Assembly (NCBI GenBank): GCA_963708155.1
Contig: OY970183.1
Coordinates: 1-64,000, forward strand
From: Methylovirgula sp963708155
Lineage (GTDB): Bacteria > Pseudomonadota > Alphaproteobacteria > Rhizobiales > Beijerinckiaceae
DNA: 64,000 nucleotides
Reading direction: 5' to 3'
Shown: piece by piece, positions 31,292-39,225 of the stretch
How the letters are laid out: each line of letters starts with the position of its first letter
How positions within the stretch are numbered: position 1 is the first letter of the stretch
Notes under the pieces: generated by a model
The model's database searches: none
What the model was told of the DNA's origin: nothing
What the model saw: the letters and a program-made list of their open reading frames with translations, nothing else
Position numbers and translations under genes: made by a program

Positions 31292-32149
31292 ATGAAACTC
31301 GTACGTTACGGACAGCCGGGCAAGGAAAAGCCAGGGATGATCGATCCCGAAGGCAAGATCCGTGACGTCAGCGCCATCGTCCCCGATTTCTTTGGCGAAT
31401 ACCTCGGCGACAAGTTTCTGCAAAAACTCGCCCGAACCCGCCTCTCGCGCCTTCCGCTCGTGCGCGGCCGGCCCCGCCTCGGCGCACCTGTCGCCCGGCC
31501 AGTGAACTACATCGGCATCGGCCTCAACTATGCCGATCATGCCGCCGAAGCCGGCGCGGCAATTCCTAGCGAGCCCATCGTCTTCTTCAAGGCTGCGAAT
31601 TCGATCAGCGGGCCACACGATCCGATTATCCAGCCGAAGGGCAGCGAAAAGCTCGACTGGGAGGTCGAGCTGGCGATCATCATCGGTGCGCGCGCGCATT
31701 ACATCAACGAGCGTGTCGCGCTCGATCACGTGGCAGGCTATGCGCTCGCCAATGATGTCTCCGAGCGCAGCTTCCAGATCGATCGCGGCGGCGGCCAATG
31801 GGGCAAGGGCAAGGGCGCACCGACCTTCGGCCCGCTCGGCCCCTGGCTGGTAACGCGCGACGAAGTTCCCAACCCGCAGCGCATCGGTCTCTGGCTCGAT
31901 GTCAACGGCGAGCGCCGTCAGACGGGCAATACGAAGACGATGATCTTCAACGTCCGCAAGCTCGTCTCTTACCTTTCCCATTTCATGGTGCTGGAGCCCG
32001 GCGATGTCATCGTCACCGGCACGCCGCCCGGTGTCGGCATGGGCATGAAGCCGCAGGTCTGGCTGAAGCCCGGCGATGTTGTCGCCCTCGGCGGCGAGGG
32101 CCTCGGCGAGCAGCGCGCCGAAGTCATTGCCTGGCGGCGGGGGCTCTAG
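31292..32149 (+). CDS. Fumarylacetoacetate hydrolase family protein
   Basis: A 285-residue FAH-superfamily enzyme, a metal-dependent C-C hydrolase/decarboxylase/isomerase fold. The opening MKLVRYGQPGKEKPGMIDPE and NYIGIGLNYADHAAEAG are typical of the FAHD/2-hydroxyhepta-2,4-diene-1,7-dioate isomerase group. The divalent-metal ligands are the two glutamates in LDWEVELAIIIG and the aspartate in LANDVSERSFQ. The end VIVTGTPPGVGMGMKPQVWL is the standard substrate loop. Likely role: degradation of aromatic or sugar-acid derived keto acids. It is 149 bp downstream of the aldo/keto reductase. Confidence 0.92.
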   Translation: MKLVRYGQPGKEKPGMIDPEGKIRDVSAIVPDFFGEYLGDKFLQKLARTRLSRLPLVRGRPRLGAPVARPVNYIGIGLNYADHAAEAGAAIPSEPIVFFKAANSISGPHDPIIQPKGSEKLDWEVELAIIIGARAHYINERVALDHVAGYALANDVSERSFQIDRGGGQWGKGKGAPTFGPLGPWLVTRDEVPNPQRIGLWLDVNGERRQTGNTKTMIFNVRKLVSYLSHFMVLEPGDVIVTGTPPGVGMGMKPQVWLKPGDVVALGGEGLGEQRAEVIAWRRGL

Positions 32150-32152
32150 CGC

Positions 32153-32728
32153 TCAAGCCCGCTCATACGTCCCGATCAGAGCGCCGCGCGCCAGAATTGT
32201 TTCGGCAATTTGGGCGAGCACCAGATCGAGCTTCGGCTGCGGCGGCAGCGCCAGCTTGCGCGATAGCGCGAAAATCTGGAACACATAACGATGCCGGCCG
32301 TGGCCCAGCACCGGCCGCGGACCGGAATAGCCGATGCGCCCGAAAGTCCCGCGCGCGAAAGCCAGCGGCGGCTCCGCATCCGGCCTCAGCGCGCCCTCCG
32401 CAAGTCCGGTCCAGCCAATCGGAATACCGGTCACCGCCGCATGTGTCACCGGCCGCGGCAGCGGCGCATCTGGGTCTTGCACGATGAGCGCGAGTTCGCG
32501 CGTCGTCGCCGGCAGATCGCCCCAGCCGAGCGGCGGCGAGATGTTGTGGCCCACCCCTACCCCGGCATAGCGCTGCGGTATCGGGGCGCCTTTGGTGAAG
32601 ACCGAACTCGTCAGGCTGAGGCTCGCCGGCACGACGGCGAAGCGTGGATCGTTGAAAGCGAGATATTTCTCGTCCGCGCGAACGCCGCGCAGCAACGTTC
32701 CGAGCGCCCGCTCAACCTTTGGATTCAT
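32153..32728 (-). CDS. YbhB/YbcL-type PEBP family protein
   Basis: A 191-residue protein of the Raf-kinase-inhibitor-like (phosphatidylethanolamine-binding) family. The diagnostic blocks are HNISPPLGWGDLPATTRELA, then LIVQDPDAPLPRPVTHAAVT, then YSGPRPVLGHGRHRYVFQIF. The histidine of GHGRHRY and the aspartate pair of DPDAP form the conserved ligand pocket. No signal peptide, so cytoplasmic. The ATG at 32728 overlaps the 3' end of the AbrB-family gene by 17 bp, so the two are translationally coupled. It converges on the FAH gene with only 3 bp between stops. Ligand unknown. Confidence 0.88.
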   Translation of the reverse strand: MNPKVERALGTLLRGVRADEKYLAFNDPRFAVVPASLSLTSSVFTKGAPIPQRYAGVGVGHNISPPLGWGDLPATTRELALIVQDPDAPLPRPVTHAAVTGIPIGWTGLAEGALRPDAEPPLAFARGTFGRIGYSGPRPVLGHGRHRYVFQIFALSRKLALPPQPKLDLVLAQIAETILARGALIGTYERA

Positions 32729-33830
32729 GCCCCCCCTCCGGGAATCTGCTGAGCCCGGCAATCAATCGCGCCAGACGCGGCCCGATCAACAGAACTATAA
32801 CGAAACGCGCCACCTGAAGTGCCATCACAAATGAGACATCGACCTTCGTCGACGCGGCAATGATCGCGACCGAATCCGCCCCGCCCGGGCTTGTCGCGAG
32901 ATAGGCGGTCAACATGTCGACATGCGCGAGCTTGGCCAGAACGACGCCGAACAGGGCGCAGGTTGCTATGAGCGCCGAAATCGCAAGAACGAGACGCGGC
33001 AACGCGCGGATCGCATAGACGAGGATCGGCCGGTTGAAGCGCAGCCCGATGCTCCAGCCGACCAAGGCATAGCTTGCGGCGAGCAGCCAGGGCGGCAATT
33101 CAATGGTCATCACGCCAAAGTCGCTCAGCGTCGTGCCGATCACGAGAGGCACCAAAAGCGACCCCGCGGGAATACGCAGCTTCGGCGCGATCAGCGCGCC
33201 GCCGAAGGCCAGCAGCAGGGTTTCGGCGAAGGGCAGTGGGGCGACCGGCGCAAGCCAATCGACCGGCGGCGGCGCGTGGCCACCGGGAGCCCATATTGCC
33301 GCAACGATCGATGCCATCGTTGCGACGAGAACGACGCGCAAATATTGCATGACGGCAACGAGACGAATGTCGGCGCCATAGGCTTCGGCCATTAGCGCCA
33401 TCACCGTCGCCGCGCCGGGAAACGAGCCCCAGAGCGCCGTCGACCCAGGCAGGACGCGCCAGCGCGCCAGCAGCCAGCCAAGAAAGCTCGCGGCAAGAAG
33501 AACCGACATGACCGCGACGAAAAACAGGAGCCAGTCGGCGCGCATCTCGGCGAAGATTGACGGCTTCAGGGCGCGAGCGACAAGGCAGCCCACAACACCC
33601 TGCGCGAGAATGAAAGCGAAGTTCGGCACGCGGATGCGGGCATCCTGCGCGGCGACGAAAATCGCCGCGATCATCGATCCGAGCAGCAGCGCCGCAGGCA
33701 GATGGAAATGCGACAAAGCCGCGACGATGACGGCGGTCACGCCCGCAAGCACGAACCATTGAACTGGGAGCGGCCAGGTGCCAAGGGCGGCGCCGCGGGC
33801 GAGGTGAGTTCCTAGGCGCTTTTCTGTCAT
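32712..33830 (-). CDS. AbrB family membrane protein
   Basis: A 372-residue polytopic inner-membrane protein of the AbrB/ammonia monooxygenase-like family (two tandem AbrB duplications, about ten helices). Each half carries a glycine-rich re-entrant motif: WGSFPGAATVMALMAEAYGA in the first and LATSPGGADSVAIIAASTK in the second, an arrangement typical of this group. Members are putative transporters or regulators and are unrelated to the Bacillus AbrB DNA-binding protein. The promoter region contains the large palindrome at 33844-33883. It is the first gene of a two-gene unit with the PEBP gene. Confidence 0.88.
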   Translation of the reverse strand: MTEKRLGTHLARGAALGTWPLPVQWFVLAGVTAVIVAALSHFHLPAALLLGSMIAAIFVAAQDARIRVPNFAFILAQGVVGCLVARALKPSIFAEMRADWLLFFVAVMSVLLAASFLGWLLARWRVLPGSTALWGSFPGAATVMALMAEAYGADIRLVAVMQYLRVVLVATMASIVAAIWAPGGHAPPPVDWLAPVAPLPFAETLLLAFGGALIAPKLRIPAGSLLVPLVIGTTLSDFGVMTIELPPWLLAASYALVGWSIGLRFNRPILVYAIRALPRLVLAISALIATCALFGVVLAKLAHVDMLTAYLATSPGGADSVAIIAASTKVDVSFVMALQVARFVIVLLIGPRLARLIAGLSRFPEGGHESKG

Positions 33831-33843
33831 GCGCGCAGCCTAG

Positions 33844-33883
33844 CATCTATGAAGGTAAACTGTAAAGTTTATCTTCGTAGATG
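33844..33883. promoter_or_regulatory. 40-bp near-perfect palindrome ahead of the AbrB-family gene
   Basis: Pairing each base with its symmetric partner gives 17 of 20 matches, and two of the three mismatches are G-T. The left arm begins CATCTATGAAGGTAAACT and the right arm is AGTTTATCTTCGTAGATG. It starts 14 bp ahead of the AbrB-family ATG and is AT-rich relative to its surroundings. Such long two-fold symmetry with a TAAACT core resembles operators of TetR- or MarR-type regulators, yet no regulator gene adjoins it. Confidence 0.65.
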
Positions 33884-34192
33884 GCACGCTTTCGCGCGCA
33901 ACTCGCCGCTTCAGCCCCATTGGACCATCGTTTCGTTCTGCGCGGCGATTGGGGCTCGGTCGATTGCAAAGTGTTGGAAATCGAGCCGAACAAAACCTTG
34001 TCTTATACATGGGCGGCAATGGGGCTTGAGAGCGTCGTGACATGGACTCTCTCACCAACAAACACCGGCACGAATTTGCGCATGGAGCATGTTGGCTTCC
34101 GCCCCGATCAGCAGCAAGCATATCAAGGCGCAAAATTTGGATGGCAGAAGTTTTTTGCGAACCTAGAGCAAGTTCTGGCGCGGACAGATTAA
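33881..34192 (+). pseudogene. SRPBCC (AHSA1-like) domain remnant
   Basis: The 103-residue frame matches only the C-terminal two-thirds of an AHSA1-type START-like protein: RGDWGSVDCKVLEIEPNKTL, YTWAAMGLESVVTWTLSP, and GAKFGWQKFFANLEQVLA. The usual N-terminal strand and helix (an opening like IEKQIVLKAP and PRERVWRALTD) is absent; instead the frame starts inside the 40-bp palindrome with non-homologous residues. The region is less GC-rich than its flanks. I read it as a 5'-truncated gene, perhaps the surviving half of a regulator-plus-AHSA1 pair. Confidence 0.7.
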
Positions 34193-34223
34193 AGCGCGCC
34201 GGCCTTCGGTAGAAGGGCTCTGC

Positions 34224-35144
34224 CTAGTCCGCCAGCCCCAGCATCAGCCGCAGGTTCTGCACCGCGGCGCCGGAGGCGCCTTTGCCGAGATTGTCGAGCT
34301 TGGCTACCAGCACAGCCTGACGCTGCGCCGGGTTGGCGAAGACGCGCAATTCGAGATCGTTGCTGTCGTTGAGCGATTCCGGCTCGAGCCGGGTCTCGTT
34401 ATCCGGCCGCAGCACGCGGATATAGGCGGTCTCGGCATAATGCGCCGCGAGCGCCGCATGCAGCTCCGCAGCTTGCGGTTTTTCCGGCAGCGCGTCGAGG
34501 AAGAGCGGGATCGAGACCAGCATGCCTTGCGCGAAATTGCCGACGCTCGGCACGAAGATCGGCCGCCGCGTCAGCCCGCCATAGGCCATGATCTCGGGAA
34601 TATGCTTGTGTTCGAGATCGAGCGAATAAAGCTCGAAATCCGGCCCCTGCCCCAATTCAAAATCCACGATCATCGTCTTGCCGCCGCCGGTATAGCCAGA
34701 GACGGCATTGATCGTGATCGGAAAATCGGCGGGAATCAGCCGCGCATCGACGAGCGGACGCAGCAGCGCCACGGCGCCGGTCGCATAGCAACCGGGATTG
34801 GCGACGCGCTGTGCGGTTCTGATCTTGTCTTCCTGCCCGGCGGCAAGCTCCGGAAAGCCATAGACCCAGCCGGGCGCGACGCGGTGCGCAGTCGAGGCGT
34901 CGAGAACGCGCGGCGCGGCATCGCCGAGGCTGTCGATCAACGCGACGCTTTCCTCGGCCGCCGCATTTGGCAGGCAGAGAATGGCGAGATCGACGCTGCG
35001 CAGGATTTCGGCCTTGGCGGCCGGGTTCTTGCGCTCGGATGGGGGCAGTTCGGCGAGAGTGATCTGCGGAATCGCTTCAAGACGGGCCTGGATGCCCAGC
35101 CCCGTCGTGCCCGATTGTCCGTCGATGAAGACGCGCGCCGTCAT
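34224..35144 (-). CDS. argC: N-acetyl-gamma-glutamyl-phosphate reductase
   Basis: ArgC reduces N-acetylglutamyl phosphate to the semialdehyde in arginine synthesis. The 306-residue protein is the short (type 2) form: MTARVFIDGQSGTTGLGIQA binds NADP, and the catalytic cysteine is Cys119 in RVANPGCYATGAVALLRPL. AVSGYTGGGKTMIVDFE and the metal/substrate-binding EHKHIPEIMAYGGL follow. Intact. It lies downstream of rpsI on the same strand, as in many relatives, with an 87-bp spacer. Confidence 0.95.
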   Translation of the reverse strand: MTARVFIDGQSGTTGLGIQARLEAIPQITLAELPPSERKNPAAKAEILRSVDLAILCLPNAAAEESVALIDSLGDAAPRVLDASTAHRVAPGWVYGFPELAAGQEDKIRTAQRVANPGCYATGAVALLRPLVDARLIPADFPITINAVSGYTGGGKTMIVDFELGQGPDFELYSLDLEHKHIPEIMAYGGLTRRPIFVPSVGNFAQGMLVSIPLFLDALPEKPQAAELHAALAAHYAETAYIRVLRPDNETRLEPESLNDSNDLELRVFANPAQRQAVLVAKLDNLGKGASGAAVQNLRLMLGLAD

Positions 35145-35231
35145 GCTCGCAGCCCCGAAAGATATCCCACAACATAGTCATGCGGCGGCCAGATGAAACG
35201 CCAATGGCAGCCGCATGAATCTGTAAGATAA

Positions 35232-35711
35232 TCAGCGCTTCGAGAACTGGAAGCTGCGGCGGGCTTTCTTCTTGCCGTACTTCTTGCGCTCGACGACGCG
35301 GGAGTCGCGCGTCAGGAAGCCATCGTGCTTCAGCACAGGCCGCAGGTCCGGCTCGTAATGGGTGAGCGCCTTGGCAAGGCCGTGGCGCACCGCGCCGGCC
35401 TGGCCGGAGAGACCGCCGCCGGCGACCGTGACCGTGATGTCATACTGGCCGGTGCGCTTGGTGATGCCGAGCGGCTGCTGCAGGATCATCCGCAGCACCG
35501 GCCGGGCGAAATAGACTTCAAGCGGACGATCATTGATCGTCACCTTGCCGGAGCCTGGCTTGATCCAGACGCGGGCGACCGCGTCCTTGCGCTTGCCGGT
35601 GGCATAGGCGCGACCGAGCTTGTCGAGCTTCTGCACATGGACGGGGGCCGCCGGCTGCGCCTCAACATTCGCCGCCTTCAAATCCTGCAGCGAGGACAGA
35701 GATTCCGCCAT
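35232..35711 (-). CDS. rpsI: 30S ribosomal protein S9
   Basis: S9 contacts the P-site tRNA through its basic C-terminal tail. The 159-residue protein has an N-terminal extension of about 35 residues, then the core YATGKRKDAVARVWIKPGSG and ALTHYEPDLRPVLKHDGFLT, and ends in the canonical GKKKARRSFQFSKR. Intact. The ATG lies 2 bp after the rplM stop, giving the universal rplM-rpsI pair. Confidence 0.98.
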   Translation of the reverse strand: MAESLSSLQDLKAANVEAQPAAPVHVQKLDKLGRAYATGKRKDAVARVWIKPGSGKVTINDRPLEVYFARPVLRMILQQPLGITKRTGQYDITVTVAGGGLSGQAGAVRHGLAKALTHYEPDLRPVLKHDGFLTRDSRVVERKKYGKKKARRSFQFSKR

Positions 35712-35713
35712 AA

Positions 35714-36184
35714 TCAGGCGCTCCTTGCATTCTTGCGATTGAGGCTGGCGACGTCGAGCGTCACCGGGTTCTGCGCCACATGCGGATGGTCCGCACCCTT
35801 ATAGACGCGCAGATTGCCGAGCTGCTTGCGGCCGAGAGGCCCGCGCGGCAGCATGCGCTCCACCGCCTTCTCGATGATCCGCTCCGGAAAACGGCCTTCA
35901 AGGATGAACCGCGCGGTGCGCTCCTTGATGCCGCCCTGATAGCCGGAATAATGATAATAGACCTTGTCGTCGTATTTGCGGCCGGTGAGAACCACCTGAT
36001 CCGCATTGATGACGATGATGTTGTCGCCGTCGTCGATATGCGGCGTGAAGCTCGCCTTGTGCTTGCCGCGCAGACGCAGCGCGATGAGCGAAGCGAGCCG
36101 GCCGACGACGAGGCCCTTGGCGTCGATCAATATCCAGTTTTTCTGGACATCGGCCGTCTTGGTCGAATGTGTCTTGCCGTACAT
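35714..36184 (-). CDS. rplM: 50S ribosomal protein L13
   Basis: L13 is an early-assembly protein of the large subunit. The 156-residue protein has KNWILIDAKGLVVGRLASLI, the block DNIIVINADQVVLTGRKYDD, and VERMLPRGPLGRKQLGNLRV followed by YKGADHPHVAQNP. All conserved; intact. The start at 36184 gives MYGKTHSTKTADVQ, slightly different from the usual MKTYSAKPAE. The promoter must lie in the 120-bp spacer shared with the divergent CoA-binding protein gene. Confidence 0.98.
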   Translation of the reverse strand: MYGKTHSTKTADVQKNWILIDAKGLVVGRLASLIALRLRGKHKASFTPHIDDGDNIIVINADQVVLTGRKYDDKVYYHYSGYQGGIKERTARFILEGRFPERIIEKAVERMLPRGPLGRKQLGNLRVYKGADHPHVAQNPVTLDVASLNRKNARSA

Positions 36185-36303
36185 GGAAAACTCGTGGAAA
36201 TGGGCTTGCGCCGAAGGCCGTGCTTCTACGCGGGAGAACCCGGTTCGTCAACCGCATATCCGGAAAATACACGGAAAAACAGTCAGCTCGTCGATATGGT
36301 ACT

Positions 36304-36747
36304 ATGATACCTCAAGATAGGCCGCCTTCGGACGCGGAGCTGCGGGAAATCCTGCAAAGCGTGCGGACGATCGCGCTTGTCGGCCTCTCCGCCAATCCGA
36401 TGCGTCCCTCCAACGGCGTCTTTGGCTTCCTGCTGCGGCACGGCTATCGGGCGGTCGGGATCAATCCGGGCCTTGCGGGGCAGACGATCCACGGCGCCGC
36501 CGTCTATAGACGCCTCATGGACGTGCCCTTCCCCATCGACATGGTCGACATCTTCCGCAATTCGGAAGCAGCAGCCGATGTGGTCGAGGATGCCCTGGCG
36601 CTTTCGCCGTTGCCGAAAGTCATCTGGATGCAACTCGGCGTCATCAACGAAGCCGCGGCGGAAAAAGCCCGCGCGCGCGGCCTCGACGTGGTGATGGATC
36701 ATTGCCCGAAGATCGAAATCGGCCGGCTCGCGATTCCGCCGGTTTAA
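36304..36747 (+). CDS. CoA-binding domain protein
   Basis: A 147-residue YccU-type protein with a Rossmann-like CoA-binding fold: TIALVGLSANPMRPSNGVFG at residues 22-41 (nucleotide loop), the block YRAVGINPGLAGQTIHGAAV, and the end VVMDHCPKIEIGRL with the conserved cysteine. The family binds CoA; its role is unclear. A run with rplM-rpsI is typical in this order. The ATG at 36304 is chosen over upstream starts because the family N-terminus begins there. Its stop overlaps the convergent ctaA stop by 4 bp. Confidence 0.9.
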   Translation: MIPQDRPPSDAELREILQSVRTIALVGLSANPMRPSNGVFGFLLRHGYRAVGINPGLAGQTIHGAAVYRRLMDVPFPIDMVDIFRNSEAAADVVEDALALSPLPKVIWMQLGVINEAAAEKARARGLDVVMDHCPKIEIGRLAIPPV

Positions 36748-37823
36748 GGCCGCGCGAGCGCGTTCGGCTTACCCGCCTCCAGCGCCTGCAGATAGCGCAC
36801 GCTCGCGAGCAGCACGAGCATGGCGAAAGCCTGATGCACGAGCCCCGCCCAGAGCGGCACGACGAGTAGCAACGTGACGATGCCGAGCACAGCTTGCAGC
36901 GTCACCAGCCCGGCAAAATGCAAAGAACGTTTCGCTGCGCGCGTACCCGGCGCCGCGCGCCAGGTTGCGATCGCCTGAACGATGGCGAGCGCGAGCAGCG
37001 TATAGGCGACCATCCGGTGCTGGAACTGGACCGTGGCGATATTGTCGACGAAATTGCGCCACCAGGGTTGAAGCAGCATCAGCACGTGCGGCACGAAATG
37101 CCCGTCCATCAGCGGCCAGGTATTATAGGCGCGCCCGGCGCGCAGGCCCGCGACGAGCGCGCCGAGAAAAATCTGCAACAGCGTCGCAAGCACGATTACA
37201 CCGGCGAAGACGCGCTGCCAGCGCTCCGAACGCACCGCATTGCTGGGCGAGAGCGATGACGCGATCCAGACCGTCGCGGCAAAGGTGATCGAAGCCAGCA
37301 GCAGATGGATCGCAAGACGCTCCTGCGCGACCTCGATCCGATTGACGAGCCCGGAGGAGACCATCCACCAGCCGACCAAACCCTGAAGTCCGCCGAGCGC
37401 CAAGAGGCCGACGAGCTTGAACTTCAAATCCCGCGTGAGCGCGCCGCGCAGCCAGAAAAAGGCAAGCGGCAGCGCGACCGCAAGACCGATGACGCGGCCG
37501 AGCAGCCGGTGGCTCCACTCCCAGAAGAAAATGAATTTGAAGCCATTTAAATCAAGACCTGAGAATATCGCTTTATATTGCGGAATTTCCTTGAATTTAT
37601 CGAATTCATCGACCCAGGCTTGATGGCTCAGCGGCGGAATGACGCCGGAGATCGGATGCCATTCGGTGATCGACAGGCCGGATTCGGTCAGCCGCGTTGC
37701 GCCACCGACGACGACCATGGCGAAGATCAGCGCCGCAACGATCCAAAGCCAGATCTGAATGGCGCGGCGATAAGACGGGACGGCTTTCGCCGCGGCGGGA
37801 TTTATGGAAGTGAGAACGCTCAT
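36744..37823 (-). CDS. ctaA: Heme A synthase (COX15/CtaA)
   Basis: CtaA hydroxylates and oxidises heme O to heme A for cytochrome aa3 oxidase. The 359-residue protein has eight membrane helices. Key motifs: VVVGGATRLTESGLSITEWH with the conserved glycine/threonine/glutamate, FFWEWSHRLLGRVIG with a heme-ligand histidine, VAQERLAIHLLLASITF, VQFQHRMVAYTLLALAI, and LVHQAFAMLVLLASV with the fourth histidine. The ATG at 37823 was chosen over one 51 bp upstream because MSVLTSINP begins the typical N-terminus. Divergent from the DUF2842 gene. Confidence 0.95.
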   Translation of the reverse strand: MSVLTSINPAAAKAVPSYRRAIQIWLWIVAALIFAMVVVGGATRLTESGLSITEWHPISGVIPPLSHQAWVDEFDKFKEIPQYKAIFSGLDLNGFKFIFFWEWSHRLLGRVIGLAVALPLAFFWLRGALTRDLKFKLVGLLALGGLQGLVGWWMVSSGLVNRIEVAQERLAIHLLLASITFAATVWIASSLSPSNAVRSERWQRVFAGVIVLATLLQIFLGALVAGLRAGRAYNTWPLMDGHFVPHVLMLLQPWWRNFVDNIATVQFQHRMVAYTLLALAIVQAIATWRAAPGTRAAKRSLHFAGLVTLQAVLGIVTLLLVVPLWAGLVHQAFAMLVLLASVRYLQALEAGKPNALARP

Positions 37824-37854
37824 CGGACTTGGAACTCGCTCGCGGGAGGTGTCC

Positions 37855-38058
37855 TTGCGCAAAAGCCAGCGCAAATTTCTGGGCAGCGTCGTAATGCTGG
37901 CCTTCGTGCTTGTCTATGCGCTAATTGCCATGGTCATCGCGCAGGCGCCGGCACTCCAGCACGCGTCGGGATTCGTGCAATTCGCGGCTTATGCCGTGCT
38001 CGGGCTCGCCTGGGTGCTGCCGTTGATGCCGCTCATCAAGTGGATGGAGCGCGGCTGA
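37855..38058 (+). CDS. DUF2842 small membrane protein
   Basis: A 67-residue protein with two membrane helices: SVVMLAFVLVYALIAMVIAQ and AYAVLGLAWVLPLMPLIKW, ending MERG. This matches the short alphaproteobacterial DUF2842 family, often encoded beside heme A synthase. The chosen start is a TTG at 37855 with GGGAGG about 6 bases upstream; a GTG at 37849 is also possible. Function unknown; its place suggests a link to cytochrome oxidase assembly (inference). Confidence 0.75.
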   Translation: MRKSQRKFLGSVVMLAFVLVYALIAMVIAQAPALQHASGFVQFAAYAVLGLAWVLPLMPLIKWMERG

Positions 38059-38084
38059 AATATGTGGCCGCGCGAATCCAAAGC

Positions 38085-39131
38085 TTAAGCCACCAGCCGG
38101 CCCTTGTTCCACAGCGCGAACGGCGCGCCGGACAGAAGGATTTCGACAAAGTCGAGCGATTGCCAATTGCCGTTGATCGAGAGCCGCGGCAGCGCCATGC
38201 GGCGCGTATCGTGCGCGGGAAAGATCATGCCCGGCCGCGTCGTGACCGCACTTTTGAATCCAAGATCGCGCGCCGCCTGAAACTCGCGCTGTCCCGCCGC
38301 CACGGAATTTCCAACCGGGTAAGCGAGATGCAGCGCAGGCTTGCCGATATGCGTTTCGATGATCGCGCGGCTTGCGGCGAGTTCCTCGCGCATCGCGCGC
38401 GCGTCCAGCTTGCCGAGCCGCGGATGCGTCAGCGTATGAACGCCGATCGTGCAAAGCGGATTGTGCGCCATCGCCTCAATCCCCGCCCAATCGAGACAAA
38501 GCTCGCGCGGAATTGATCGCGGATCGACGCCGGCCACGCGCGCGAGATCGGCGATGACAGCCAGCAGATCCGCCTCCGAACCCGCACTCAGAATTTGATA
38601 GAGAGTCGCGAAAGCGGCGTTCTTTTCTTGCGCGCTCGACGCTGGCAGATCGAGGTCGCGCCCCGCTATCGAAACAACGATGCGCGGCAAGCGCGCGATT
38701 GCCTCTTCAAGTTCGACCCACCAGAGGCGCGCACGGCGTTCGGCAAAGCCGGTCGTTACATACATGATGAACGGCGCAGCGTGCTTTTCGAGGATCGGCA
38801 AGGCAAAGTCGCGTGTATCCTTATAGCCATCATCGAATGTCAGCACCGCGAAGGGTTGCTCGGTGCGATTTGCAATCATGGTTAACGCGCGGTCGAGATC
38901 GACAATAGCAAAGCCCAGGGCCTTGAGCCGCGTGAGAACCGCATCGAGAAAATCGGGCGTGATCTCGAGCAGCCGGTTGGGTGCGAAATCACGCGCAACC
39001 CACGGCCGCACCTGATGAAACATCAAGATTGCGCCGGACCCGCGCGTGAACGCGGCGGCAAGCTGATGCAATCGCGTCCGGCGAAAGAAACCAAACCCGG
39101 AAGAAATTATGCGATTTCTTTTTGCCATCAT
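38085..39131 (-). CDS. Polysaccharide deacetylase family protein
   Basis: A 348-residue NodB-type carbohydrate esterase. The metal-binding motifs are readable: AILMFHQVRPW, AVLTFDDGYKDTRDFALPIL (TFDDG) and the H-x3-H pair in TIGVHTLTHPRLG; ALHLAYPVGNSVAAGQREF contributes the later arginine-type motif region. There is no obvious signal peptide, so it may act in the cytoplasm or be anchored. Adjacent ATGs at 39131 and 39128 are both possible. It is divergent from the FemAB-like gene at 39226; together they suggest surface polysaccharide modification. Confidence 0.88.
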   Translation of the reverse strand: MMAKRNRIISSGFGFFRRTRLHQLAAAFTRGSGAILMFHQVRPWVARDFAPNRLLEITPDFLDAVLTRLKALGFAIVDLDRALTMIANRTEQPFAVLTFDDGYKDTRDFALPILEKHAAPFIMYVTTGFAERRARLWWVELEEAIARLPRIVVSIAGRDLDLPASSAQEKNAAFATLYQILSAGSEADLLAVIADLARVAGVDPRSIPRELCLDWAGIEAMAHNPLCTIGVHTLTHPRLGKLDARAMREELAASRAIIETHIGKPALHLAYPVGNSVAAGQREFQAARDLGFKSAVTTRPGMIFPAHDTRRMALPRLSINGNWQSLDFVEILLSGAPFALWNKGRLVA

Positions 39132-39225
39132 AGGCGGCCTCGGATAAGTTTTGCTATCATCACAAGATGTCGTTGACCTTTCGTTGCTAGATCTTGGTAG
39201 CAGCTTAACGTTCGGGGCAGCGTAG

